Source of the DNA: Thiodiazotropha sp037384425
GTDB lineage: Bacteria > Pseudomonadota > Gammaproteobacteria > Chromatiales > Chromatiaceae
NCBI GenBank assembly: GCA_037384425.1
Contig: JARROA010000028.1
Location: 1-64,000, forward strand
Direction of reading: 5' to 3'
DNA: 64,000 nt
Below the pieces are notes generated by a model. That model made no database searches. It was given only the letters and a program-made list of their open reading frames with translations, and was not told the origin of the DNA. A program made the position numbers and the translations under genes. This document shows positions 43,604 through 51,988 of the stretch, piece by piece. The stretch's first letter is position 1, and the number at the start of each line of letters is the position of its first letter.

Positions 43604-44461
43604 ATGACTTTCAAAACTCTACGACCCCTGGTCGTCTTTTTCAGCCTTCTTTGTCTCTTTTCAAGTCTGGCGCATGCCGGAGACAACCCCGAAAAAATCA
43701 TCAAATTGGCAACCACCACAAGCACTGAAAACTCAGGTCTGTTAAGCGCGATTTTGCCCAAATTCACCGAAGATACCGGCTACCAGGTACATGTGATCGC
43801 CGTCGGCACCGGCAAGGCGCTGCGCATGGGACAGGATGGTGATGTCGACGTGGTACTGGTGCACGCCCGCGCGGCGGAGGACAAGTTCGTCGCCGAGGGT
43901 TACGGTGAAAAGCGCTACGGCGTGATGTACAACGACTTTGTCATCGTCGGCCCCAAGGAGGATCCGGCGGGTATCGCCGGCGCCAAGACCGCCTCCGAGG
44001 CACTCGGCAAGATCGCTCACACCCAGTCAATCTTCGTCTCCCGCGGTGACGATTCCGGCACCCACAAAAAAGAGCGCAGTCTGTGGAAAGAGGCCGGGAT
44101 CACCCCCGAAGGCAGCTGGTATCGTGAAGCCGGCCAGGGCATGGGCAAAGTCCTGCAGATCGCTGGTGAAATGGACGGCTACACCCTGACCGACCGTGGC
44201 ACCTGGCTTGCCTATATGGACAATTCCCCGCTGCAGATCAGTTTCCAGGGGGACCCGCAGCTGTTCAATCCCTACGGCATCATTGCCGTCAATCCCAAGC
44301 GCCATCCGGATACCAACTATCAAGGCGCGCTGGCACTGATCGGCTGGTTTATCTCGCCACATGGTCAGGAGCTGATCGGCGACTTCAAGATTGGTGACAA
44401 CAAGCTGTTCACACCCTCTGCCGATGCGGAAGAGTTCGCCGCCTTCAGTAAAGAGCACTGA
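43604..44461 (+). CDS. tupA: TupA, tungstate-binding periplasmic protein
   Basis: 285 residues with a signal peptide (cleavage near HAGD at residue 25). It has the TupA signature TTTSTENSGLL (about 36-46), which lines the oxyanion pocket, followed by VGTGKALRMGQDGDVDVVLVHA and the second pocket motif SRGDDSGTHKKE near 145. TupA binds tungstate far more tightly than molybdate, in contrast with ModA. ATG preceded by AACAATGAGGAGTTCAAC, giving a good ribosome site. First gene of tupABC-mobA-mobB-moeA under a sigma-54 promoter. Confidence 0.95.
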   Translation: MTFKTLRPLVVFFSLLCLFSSLAHAGDNPEKIIKLATTTSTENSGLLSAILPKFTEDTGYQVHVIAVGTGKALRMGQDGDVDVVLVHARAAEDKFVAEGYGEKRYGVMYNDFVIVGPKEDPAGIAGAKTASEALGKIAHTQSIFVSRGDDSGTHKKERSLWKEAGITPEGSWYREAGQGMGKVLQIAGEMDGYTLTDRGTWLAYMDNSPLQISFQGDPQLFNPYGIIAVNPKRHPDTNYQGALALIGWFISPHGQELIGDFKIGDNKLFTPSADAEEFAAFSKEH

Positions 44462-45162
44462 TGGAGCGACTGACCGACGCGACGACGTCCGCACTGATGC
44501 TCCTGTTCAGCGGCAACGCTGATCTGTGGGAGATCATCGGCATCTCGTTTCGCGTCTCCTTCGTCGCCATTCTGGCGGCGACGCCGCCCGCGTTGCTGGT
44601 GGCCTTCGCCCTGGCCTATCTGCGTTTTCCAGGGCGAAGGCTGCTGATCTCCATCAACAGCACCCTGCTCTCGGTTCCCGCCGTGGTGGTCGGGCTGACG
44701 CTCTACATTCTGCTATCGAGACAGGGACCGCTGGGCGAATGGAAACTGCTGTTCACCCAGACCGCCATGGTGTTGGGGCAGGTGGTACTGGCTTTCCCCA
44801 TCCTGGCGGCCATGAGTCATTCCGCCCTCCAGGCCGTCGACAAGCGGGCCTGGGAGACGGCGCGCACCCTCGGCGCCGGTCCTTTGCGTGCCTCCTTCAC
44901 CCTCATGCACGAAGCCCGATTCGGTCTCATGGCCGCACTGCTGGCCGCCTTCGGGCGCATCATCGCCGAGGTCGGGGCCTCCATGATGCTGGGTGGCAAC
45001 ATCCTGCACTACACCCGTAACATTCCCACCGCCATCGCCCTTGAGACCAGCAAGGGCGAGTTCGCCCAGGGTATCGCACTCGGTATCGTGCTGCTGACCC
45101 TGGCCTTCACACTCAACGCCCTGTTGCAGAACGTCCAGGGAAGGGGCCAGCCGGTTTCATGA
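44461..45162 (+). CDS. tupB: TupB, tungstate ABC transporter permease
   Basis: 233 residues, five to six helices. The cytoplasmic EAA loop is visible as WETARTLGAGPLRASFTLMHEARFGLMAALLAAFGRIIAEVGASMML (about 135-180). The start codon overlaps the tupA stop (TGATG), indicating coupled translation, and the end overlaps tupC by four bases. It forms the membrane channel through which tungstate released by TupA enters the cell. Confidence 0.93.
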   Translation: MERLTDATTSALMLLFSGNADLWEIIGISFRVSFVAILAATPPALLVAFALAYLRFPGRRLLISINSTLLSVPAVVVGLTLYILLSRQGPLGEWKLLFTQTAMVLGQVVLAFPILAAMSHSALQAVDKRAWETARTLGAGPLRASFTLMHEARFGLMAALLAAFGRIIAEVGASMMLGGNILHYTRNIPTAIALETSKGEFAQGIALGIVLLTLAFTLNALLQNVQGRGQPVS

Positions 45163-45878
45163 CCTCGTCATACATCCTCAATGTGGAATCCCTGAACAAG
45201 CGTTTCGGCAGCCGGCAGGTGTTGCATGACGTAACAGTCACACTGCAGGCCGGCGAAGCCATCCTGCTCTGCGGACCGAACGGCGCGGGCAAGAGTACAT
45301 TACTGCGCATCCTTTCGGGCCTGGAGAAACCGGACCGCTGCCGTCTGGACCTGGGCCGTGGCATACAGTCCTGGAGCCGCAGTCGCGACAAGCTGTTCAA
45401 AAGCACACTTTATCTGCATCAACATCCCTACATGTTCGACGGCTCGGTCCGCTATAATCTGGCCTATGCCCTGCCGCGCAGCCTGCGCGGCCCGGTGCGG
45501 CAAGAACTCATCGACCAGGCCATCACCTGGGCCGGGCTCGAGCATCTGCAGGAGACCCCTTCCAAGAGTCTCTCCGGCGGAGAACGTCAACGGGTCTCGC
45601 TGGCCAGAGCCTGGCTGCGTAAACCGAGGATTCTGCTTTTGGACGAACCCACCGCCAATCTCGATCACGCCTCGCGGCAACGCATCCAGGAGCTGCTCAC
45701 CCCGCTGAAGGAGGCCGGCATGTCCCTGCTCATCGCCAGCCATGACATCCACCACTTCGCCTCCCTGGCCGACCGCTCGCTGCACCTGCATGAGGGGCGT
45801 CTGATCGAGATCGAAGCGACCAAGCTCAGGCCCATTGCCACCCCCGAGGTCAGCCCCTCCCTGAGGACCCAGGCATGA
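45159..45878 (+). CDS. tupC: TupC, tungstate ABC transporter ATPase
   Basis: 239 residues with Walker A GPNGAGKSTLL near residue 38, signature LSGGERQRVSLARAW near 138, Walker B ILLLDEPTANLD near 158 and the switch His in ASHDIHHF. The short C-terminal part lacks the TOBE domain found in ModC, as is usual for TupC. Overlaps tupB and mobA by four bases each. Confidence 0.92.
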   Translation: MTSSYILNVESLNKRFGSRQVLHDVTVTLQAGEAILLCGPNGAGKSTLLRILSGLEKPDRCRLDLGRGIQSWSRSRDKLFKSTLYLHQHPYMFDGSVRYNLAYALPRSLRGPVRQELIDQAITWAGLEHLQETPSKSLSGGERQRVSLARAWLRKPRILLLDEPTANLDHASRQRIQELLTPLKEAGMSLLIASHDIHHFASLADRSLHLHEGRLIEIEATKLRPIATPEVSPSLRTQA

Positions 45879-46468
45879 GCATGCAGGAGCAGATCACGGC
45901 GGTGATACTCGCCGGCGGCCGCGGCCGTCGCATGGGTGGCGTCGACAAGGGACTGGTCGAGTTCAACGGCCGTCCCCTCATCGAGCATGTGATCGAGGCC
46001 ATCGCACCTCAGGTTCACGATCTGATGATCAACGCCAACCGCAATCTGGTCCGCTACCAGACCTTCGGTTACCCGGTGATCGCCGACTCCCTCAACGACT
46101 ACCAGGGTCCATTGGCCGGCTTTCTGGCCGCGATGGAGATGGCCCGGACGCCCTACATCGTCACCGTACCCTGCGACGGCCCCCTGCTTGCGGCCGACCT
46201 GGTCGAACGCCTGGTTCAGGCGCGCGAACGCGACTCGGCCGAGATCGCCGTCGCCCATGACGGCCAGCGCATGCAGCCGGTCTACGCCCTGATTCCGGTC
46301 AGCCTGAAACAGAGTCTTCAGCACTATCTCGACGGCGGCGACCGCAAGATCGATCTCTGGTATGCCCCGCACCGGGTAGCGCTGGCCGACTTCTCCGATC
46401 TCCCCGCCACCTTTGTGAACATCAACACCGAGGAGGAACGGGACCGCTTACAGGAGGCTGACCAGTGA
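45875..46468 (+). CDS. mobA: MobA, molybdenum cofactor guanylyltransferase
   Basis: 197 residues. Rossmann-like nucleotidyltransferase with the P-loop-like motif LAGGRGRRMGGVDKGL near residues 12-27, the DYQGPLAG segment near 72 and the metal-binding VPCDGPLL near 100. It attaches GMP to molybdopterin to form the bis-MGD cofactor used by FdhA-type enzymes. Lies in the tup operon, so cofactor finishing is coupled with metal uptake. Confidence 0.93.
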   Translation: MSMQEQITAVILAGGRGRRMGGVDKGLVEFNGRPLIEHVIEAIAPQVHDLMINANRNLVRYQTFGYPVIADSLNDYQGPLAGFLAAMEMARTPYIVTVPCDGPLLAADLVERLVQARERDSAEIAVAHDGQRMQPVYALIPVSLKQSLQHYLDGGDRKIDLWYAPHRVALADFSDLPATFVNINTEEERDRLQEADQ

Positions 46469-47046
46469 TCGACTTCCCGCTGCCCCTGATCGGATTCTGC
46501 GCCTTCAGCGGAACCGGCAAGACCACCCTGTTGACACGGCTGCTGCCGGAATTGCGCCAGCAGGGCTTGCGCATAGCCGTCATCAAACACGCCCACCATC
46601 AGTTCGATATCGACTGCCCGGGCAAGGACAGTCACGAGTTGCGCAAGGCGGGCGCGACGGAGATACTGGTCGCCTCGCGACGCCGCATGGCGCTGGTGAC
46701 AGAATTCGAAAGCGACCATCCCGAACCGACGTTGGAGGAACTACTCACAGCGCTCGATCCGGCGCGTCTCGATCTGGTCCTGGTGGAAGGTTTCAAACGC
46801 GCGGAGATACCGAAGATCGAGCTGCATCGTCCGGCCCTGGGCAAGCCGCTGCTGTGTCTGCAGGATCCGATGATCATTGCCATCGCCACGGATGGGGAGA
46901 TAGCCGATGCCCCGAGCGACCTGCCGCGTCTGAATATCAATGATCCGCTGGAGATAGTAAGCTTCATACAACAGCGGATAGCCCGATTCAAAGCCAGGAC
47001 CGACCATGACCCAAACCACCCGGCACAACGTCGTCAGCTGTGCTGA
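46465..47046 (+). CDS. mobB: MobB, GTP-binding Moco synthesis protein
   Basis: 193 residues, GTG start overlapping the mobA stop. It has a P-loop FSGTGKTTLL (about 14-23), the family sequence VIKHAHHQFDIDCPGKDSHELRKAGA, and the effector-like region DLVLVEGFKRAEIPKIE near 110. MobB binds GTP and stimulates MobA. The last 41 bases overlap the start of moeA in another frame, so the C-terminus is Arg/Pro-rich and may be slack. Confidence 0.92.
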   Translation: MIDFPLPLIGFCAFSGTGKTTLLTRLLPELRQQGLRIAVIKHAHHQFDIDCPGKDSHELRKAGATEILVASRRRMALVTEFESDHPEPTLEELLTALDPARLDLVLVEGFKRAEIPKIELHRPALGKPLLCLQDPMIIAIATDGEIADAPSDLPRLNINDPLEIVSFIQQRIARFKARTDHDPNHPAQRRQLC

Positions 47047-48274
47047 AGCCGAATCCCCGCAAACCCTCACCGTGGAAAAGGCCAGGGAACGCATCCTGGC
47101 CGCTATCACACCGATAGCCACGCGAGAACGGCTCGCACTGCGCGAGGGCCTCGACCGTTTTCTGGCCGAAGCCATCGTCTCCCCCATCGACGTACCCGGC
47201 CATACCAACTCCGCGATGGATGGATTCGCCCTCGCCGCCGAAGACCTGCCGCGAGCTCATATCGATCTGAAATTGATCGGTACCGCTTATGCTGGCGCCC
47301 CATTCGAGGGCCGATGCCAGCGAGGCGAATGCATTCGCATCATGACCGGCGCCCCGATGCCAGATGGAACCGACACCGTGGTGATGCAGGAACAGTCACA
47401 GATGATCGGCGACGACAGGGTACGTATCGATCCGGGACAACGGCCGGGACAGAACGTACGACAGGCCGGCGAGGATATCGCAAGAGGCTCGAACGTACTC
47501 GAAACGGGACGCCGACTGACAGCGGCCGATCTCGGCATCCTCGCCTCGCTCGGTTTCGGCGAGGTCAGCGTACTCCGACGTCCACGCGTGGCCTTTTTCT
47601 CCACCGGTGACGAGCTGCGTGGAGTCGGCGAGGCGCTCAACGAGGGAGAGATCTACGACAGCAACCGCTACTCCCTCTACGGCATGCTGCAACGGGCCGG
47701 TGTGGAAACCCTCGATCTCGGCGTGGTAAAGGATGACCCCGATGCCTTGCGACAGGCGTTTCGGGAGGCCGCTCGCGCCGCCGACGTGGTCATCTCTTCC
47801 GGTGGTGTCTCCGTCGGCAGCGCTGACTACACCAAGGCGATTCTCGAGGAGTGCGGCGAGATCTCCTTCTGGCAGATCGCCATGAAGCCGGGGCGGCCAT
47901 TGACTTTCGGACACCTGGACGACGCCCTCTTCTTCGGTCTGCCGGGCAATCCGGTGGCGGTGATGGTCACCTTCTATCAATTCGTTCTGCCGGCGCTGCA
48001 CTGGCTGGCCAGCGGCACCCGCTATCGCCCCTTCACCCTTCAGGCGCGCAGTGCGGGTGAGATCCGCAAACGGCCCGGCCGCTTCGAGTTCATCCGTGGC
48101 GAGATGCAGCAGTCGGAGAACGGTGAGATCAGCGTGATCAGCCTGGGCCAGCAGGGTTCGGGTATCCTCACCTCCATGAGCCGGGGTAACTGTTTCATAC
48201 TCCTCGATGCGTCGTGTGACGGCGTCAAACCGGGTGATCAAGTCCGTCTGCAGCCGTTTGCCGCCTTGATCTGA
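47006..48274 (+). CDS. moeA: MoeA, molybdopterin molybdotransferase
   Basis: 422 residues. MoeA inserts molybdate (or tungstate) into adenylated molybdopterin. Typical marks are the early SPIDVPGHTNSAMDGFAL, RIMTGAPMPDGTDTVVMQE, the central MPT-binding loop SSGGVSVGSADYTKAILEECGEI, and MKPGRPLTFG...FGLPGNPVAVMVTF. Its start lies within the end of mobB. Last gene of the tup-mob-moe operon; some organisms carry a dedicated MoeA for tungsten, and its position behind tupABC makes that worth testing. Confidence 0.94.
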   Translation: MTQTTRHNVVSCAEAESPQTLTVEKARERILAAITPIATRERLALREGLDRFLAEAIVSPIDVPGHTNSAMDGFALAAEDLPRAHIDLKLIGTAYAGAPFEGRCQRGECIRIMTGAPMPDGTDTVVMQEQSQMIGDDRVRIDPGQRPGQNVRQAGEDIARGSNVLETGRRLTAADLGILASLGFGEVSVLRRPRVAFFSTGDELRGVGEALNEGEIYDSNRYSLYGMLQRAGVETLDLGVVKDDPDALRQAFREAARAADVVISSGGVSVGSADYTKAILEECGEISFWQIAMKPGRPLTFGHLDDALFFGLPGNPVAVMVTFYQFVLPALHWLASGTRYRPFTLQARSAGEIRKRPGRFEFIRGEMQQSENGEISVISLGQQGSGILTSMSRGNCFILLDASCDGVKPGDQVRLQPFAALI

Positions 48275-48328
48275 GTTACCTATCCCAAGCCTGAAAAAAC
48301 CTCATCCAGCACCCATTCGATACAGCTA

Positions 48329-48856
48329 ATGTCTGAACCGGCTAGCGATCGGAAAAGCAATAATGCCAAGCGTGTCAGACGTTGGCTGATCGAGGGTTTG
48401 CTGTTTCTGCTACTGCTCTATCTGATCCATCTCTGGCAGACACGGGAGGCCGTCCATGGGAGCGCGCCCGCGCTCGATGCGCAGCTGCTCACAGGCGATC
48501 CCTACTCACTCGAACAGCAAGCCGGGCGCCGTCCCACGCTGGTCTATTTCTGGGCCACCTGGTGCCCGGTCTGCGGCCTGACAACGGGCAACGTATCCGA
48601 GCTGGCGAAGGATCATCACGTGATCACCGTCGCCATGCAGTCCGGCGAAACTGAGGCAGTGAGACAACACCTCAGGAAAAACGCGTTGCAGTTTCCCGTG
48701 ATCCCGGATCCAGAGGGTGAATTGGCCAAGCGCTGGGGTGTGCGAGGCGTGCCGACCTTCTATGTTCTGGATGCGCAAAATCGGATCAGATTCGTCTCCG
48801 TAGGCTACACCTCGAAACTCGGGCTGCTCACCCGATTGTGGCTGGCTGATGAATGA
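48329..48856 (+). CDS. ScsD-like membrane-anchored thioredoxin
   Basis: 175 residues: one transmembrane helix (about 19-40) and a periplasmic thioredoxin domain with WCPVC (about 77-81) and the cis-Pro loop GVPTFYVLD near 146. The fold order fits TlpA/ScsD-type proteins that reduce or oxidise periplasmic cysteines, for example in copper tolerance or cytochrome maturation. Follows moeA after 54 bases and may read through from that operon. Confidence 0.82.
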   Translation: MSEPASDRKSNNAKRVRRWLIEGLLFLLLLYLIHLWQTREAVHGSAPALDAQLLTGDPYSLEQQAGRRPTLVYFWATWCPVCGLTTGNVSELAKDHHVITVAMQSGETEAVRQHLRKNALQFPVIPDPEGELAKRWGVRGVPTFYVLDAQNRIRFVSVGYTSKLGLLTRLWLADE

Positions 48857-49114
48857 ATCCATAATTCAAGTCACTTTAAATAAGACACTTAACGCTATGT
48901 GTTTATTTTGTTTTGATCTCCCGATATTAGAGTTTTTCACTCACATCGCGCGGTACATGACTCAAGCCCGTACACAGTAAAGACGCCATACGCCGTAGCT
49001 CGATATTACCGATAACCGATTCAAATAGTGACTATAGGTTTTAGCTGGCCGGTGAGCGTTATAAAATAGGCGATTCCATTCTTACTGCTTCCAACACTAC
49101 AAAAGGATAAAAAC

Positions 49115-49615
49115 ATGGCCCAGATAACTCTCGAAGGAAACACGATCAACACCAACGGCGATCTCCCGGAAGTCGGCAGCCAGGCCCCCGAATTCTCTCT
49201 CACCAAAGCCGATCTCGCCGATGTCGGTCTGGCGGATTTCGCCGGCAAGCAAAAGTTGCTGAACATTGTGCCCAGCCTGGATACCGGGGTCTGCGCCGCA
49301 TCGACCAAGAAATTCAATGAGGCCATAGCCGGCAAGTCCAAGGCCGTGGCACTGGTCATCTCCGCCGACCTGCCTTTCGCACAGAGCCGTTTTTGCAGTG
49401 CCGAAGGTATCGACAATGTGGTCTCCCTCTCCATGATGCACAGCCGCAACTTCGCCAAAGATTACGGTGTGCTGATCACCGATGGTCCACTGGCCGGCAT
49501 CTGTGCCCGTGCTGTGGTGGTGTTGGATGAGAACGACAAGGTTGTCTATACCCAGCTGGTCCCTGAGATCGTTCAGGAACCCGACTACGACTCTGCGTTG
49601 GCCTATCTAGACTGA
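49115..49615 (+). CDS. tpx: thiol peroxidase
   Basis: 166 residues of the Tpx family (atypical 2-Cys peroxiredoxins), which reduce H2O2 and organic peroxides with thioredoxin. The peroxidatic Cys lies in NIVPSLDTGVCAAST near residue 60 and the resolving Cys in DLPFAQSRFCSAEG near 94. ATG preceded by AAAGGAT. A shared bidirectional terminator follows at 49785-49811. Confidence 0.95.
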   Translation: MAQITLEGNTINTNGDLPEVGSQAPEFSLTKADLADVGLADFAGKQKLLNIVPSLDTGVCAASTKKFNEAIAGKSKAVALVISADLPFAQSRFCSAEGIDNVVSLSMMHSRNFAKDYGVLITDGPLAGICARAVVVLDENDKVVYTQLVPEIVQEPDYDSALAYLD

Positions 49616-49689
49616 TCTCACCAACAGGACGCAAACCCCAACGGCACTTACTCAAGTGAAATAGCGCCGTGTTAATCACAGCATCACGC

Positions 49690-49741
49690 TGCGGCAAGCC
49701 TCACCCTACAGCTTGATCAGGCGTGGGGTGCGACGCCTCAC
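49690..49741. repeat. degenerate palindromic repeat, family B, copy 2
   Basis: TGCGGCAAGCCTCACCCTAC followed by GGCGTGGGGTGCGACGCCTCACCG repeats the layout of 25452-25510 with several changes; arms remain partly complementary. It lies after tpx, about 75 bases past the stop. Confidence 0.55.
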
Positions 49742-49784
49742 CGATAACCGCTTGAGTCAGCAACATTCGACTCACATTCAACAA

Positions 49785-49811
49785 AAAACGGGCGCCCAAG
49801 GCGCCCGTTTT
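49785..49811. terminator. bidirectional rho-independent terminator
   Basis: AAAACGGGCGCC, loop CAA, GGCGCCCGTTTT. The stem is perfect, and runs of A before and T after give a U-tract on either strand. It serves tpx (plus) and the Lys-rich membrane protein gene (minus), which converge here. Confidence 0.9.
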
Positions 49812-49830
49812 GCTTTATCGCTGGCTTCGC

Positions 49831-51054
49831 TCAGTAACCGGGATAGTAGCGGGGCGCGGGGGCGTAGGGCCCATAACCTGAGGGTGGATAGGGCCGAGGT
49901 GGCGGCGGAGTCATCGCCTCGTGCAGATCCCTCTCTGCATCCCTCAGGTTACGCATGGCTTCCATCTCTGCCCGGGCGGCTTCTCGAAGGTCGTCGAACT
50001 CCTTGAGAATCTTGGCCACAGACTCGTCGTGCTGCTCACGCATTGTCTTCAGATCGGGCTGCACGCTGCTCGGCTCAGCCATCGCGCCTTCTGTTGCCGT
50101 TGTATCGGCACCGGCCTGACTCGCAAGCTCCGCCGGGGCCGCAGCTTCTTGTGCCTGTTCGGCCGACGCAGCCTGTTCCTGAGCAGACGCCACACTCGAG
50201 GACTCCTGGTCAGAAGATGCAGTCACCGCGGTTTCTGCGGCTTCACCCATAGCAGCAGCCGTTGTCTCTTCACTCGGGGCAGTCGACTCTGCCTCTGCTC
50301 CCGGGCTGGCAACTTGCTGACTCTCAGCAGCGGATTCCGATTCCGCCACTTGCTGTGAGGAGTCTGCTCCCGCTTCCGATTCCGACTGCGCGGTTTCGAC
50401 TTGGGTGGCAGCGGATTCTTCTGACACCCCGGCACTTCCACTGATCGCTCCGGTTTCTTCCTGAGCAGTGGGAGCGACCGCAACTTCCCCGCTTTGGCTT
50501 GCCTCGTCCATTGCCGACGATGCCTCTTCAGCGGGATGTTTGGCCAGGGAACGTATGTAGATAAAAGCCAGGACGATGATCAACAGCCAGAATATGACCT
50601 TGACCCAAAAGCCTCCCGCGCTTTTCGATTCAGTTGACATTGACGGTTCCTCCGGAGGTTTTTCAATAATGACAGCTGCTTCCATGGCAGCGTCTGGTTG
50701 TTTTTCGGCTTTGTCCTGTTTTACTGCAGAGACAGCCGCCGGTTTCTTCACCGCCCCCTCGTCGAGCGATGATGCTGCTGCAGCAACCCCGGTCACTGTT
50801 GCCGGTTTGGTAGCGCCGGGTTGCGCTGAAGGCTCCGCTTTGCTTTGCTCCTGCTTCGGGCTCTCGGAGGCGGCTTTGTGTGTTACCGCCGGTTTCTTTG
50901 CAGCCGTCTTTTTCTTGCTTGCCGCTTGCTTTTTAGCGACCTTCTTCTTAGCGACCTTCTTTTTCACGACCTTTTTCTTCACCGTACCGCTCGGTTGCTC
51001 CACCGCCGCGTTGTTGTCGGTGGTCTTTTCAGTCTCGTTATTTTCTTCCGCCAT
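49831..51054 (-). CDS. Lys-rich/acidic single-helix membrane protein of unknown function
   Basis: 407 residues in blocks of distinct composition. Residues about 25-60 are repeats of KKKV and KKxAA resembling histone H1 or AlgP tails. About 150-170 is one transmembrane helix (FWVKVIFWLLIIVLAFIYI). Residues about 175-340 are Ala/Ser/Glu/Gln-rich and very acidic, likely disordered. About 340-380 is a charged coiled coil (LKTMREQHDESVAKILKEFDDL). The tail is PPPPRPYPPSGYGPYAPAP, Pro/Tyr/Gly-rich. The basic block probably faces the cytoplasm and could touch nucleic acid. No family recognised; tail composition recalls sulfur globule envelope proteins, but this is only a resemblance. Confidence 0.75.
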   Translation of the reverse strand: MAEENNETEKTTDNNAAVEQPSGTVKKKVVKKKVAKKKVAKKQAASKKKTAAKKPAVTHKAASESPKQEQSKAEPSAQPGATKPATVTGVAAAASSLDEGAVKKPAAVSAVKQDKAEKQPDAAMEAAVIIEKPPEEPSMSTESKSAGGFWVKVIFWLLIIVLAFIYIRSLAKHPAEEASSAMDEASQSGEVAVAPTAQEETGAISGSAGVSEESAATQVETAQSESEAGADSSQQVAESESAAESQQVASPGAEAESTAPSEETTAAAMGEAAETAVTASSDQESSSVASAQEQAASAEQAQEAAAPAELASQAGADTTATEGAMAEPSSVQPDLKTMREQHDESVAKILKEFDDLREAARAEMEAMRNLRDAERDLHEAMTPPPPRPYPPSGYGPYAPAPRYYPGY

Positions 51055-51328
51055 CTTGACTCCCCCTTCGGCAAGCAGAATTTATTAAGTCCTTCCGAAC
51101 CCTGATAAAGCCGTTTTTCAGACCGCCACGAACCCTTGATATCGTGCGATAACCGATGAGTGATGTTCGTCAAGGGGAGTCTTAAGCTCCCTTGATACTT
51201 CCTAAGCTGCCGTCATCCAGATGCTGGGATCGAAAAGCTGGCTTTATTGAAGTTCGGGTGAGGAAATACTAGCACAGCCTGCACCTCGGTTCTGAACCAA
51301 AGGAAGCCTCTTCCATATTCTTAAATGG

Positions 51329-51916
51329 TCATTTATCGATATTCTCAACCAGCCAATCGGCCACCCACGCATAGCTGAGATCGCTTGGCTGGATAATCTG
51401 CAGCCACTTTCCCTCGTGGTCAACCGCAAGGAATCGGGCGCCCTGCTCAACCTTACCCGCGACCGCGTAATGGACGCCCGGGCCGCTGCGAAGATTGGCC
51501 AGATCAGCGTTCACCTCCACCTCATGCCCCAACCAGGGCTTGTTCAGCAACTCCTTCAGATACGGCAGCACATCTTCAGTTTGGCCTCTGACTTTCGCCT
51601 TGATGATCTCCCTGGCATCGTCCTGGCCCAGTTCCGCGGCCTTCAGATACCAATACATGGCCTTCTCATTGTCCTGCTTGATGCCTTCGCCGTTGGTATA
51701 GGCCATGGCCAGGGCGAACATGGCATCGGTGTGGCCGCGACTTGCTGCCTGTCCCCACCAATAGACGGCTTTCGGCACATTGACCCGAAGCCCGTTTCCA
51801 TTGGCAAACAGCCATCCCAGATGAAAAGCCGCTTCGCTATGCCCCCGCATAGCCATGGGCCTCCATAGGCAGTAGGCTTCAGCATAGTCACCCACTTCCA
51901 TTGCGGCCATACCCAT
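51329..51916 (-). CDS. SEL1-repeat plus SH3 protein, 5' end out of frame
   Basis: 195 residues as shown. Three SEL1-like repeats (about 8-110: AEAYCLWRPMAMRGHSEAAFHLG, then KAVYWWGQAASRGHTDAMFALAMAY and KAMYWYLKAAELGQDDARE) are followed by a bacterial SH3 domain (ADLANLRSGPGVHYAVAGKVEQGARFLAVDHEGKWLQII). Such proteins are usually periplasmic. The true start is probably the ATG at 51986, just after the upstream gene, encoding MRNHSVKFF; it is put out of frame by one base at a run of seven A (51959-51965). Removing one base would join a signal-like start to the SEL1 domain without interruption. Either a sequencing error, a frameshift mutation or a slippery switch. Confidence 0.78.
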   Translation of the reverse strand: MGMAAMEVGDYAEAYCLWRPMAMRGHSEAAFHLGWLFANGNGLRVNVPKAVYWWGQAASRGHTDAMFALAMAYTNGEGIKQDNEKAMYWYLKAAELGQDDAREIIKAKVRGQTEDVLPYLKELLNKPWLGHEVEVNADLANLRSGPGVHYAVAGKVEQGARFLAVDHEGKWLQIIQPSDLSYAWVADWLVENIDK

Positions 51917-51988
51917 GTCAAAGGCATCACCGCCATTGGCTGCTGATGAGCCAACTAGAAAAAAACTTGACTGAATGATTACGCATGC

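Noticed and set aside
48857..49114. Possible OxyR site ahead of tpx
   Set aside because: AT-rich spacer contains ATAG/CTAT words but not at the spacing of an OxyR site.
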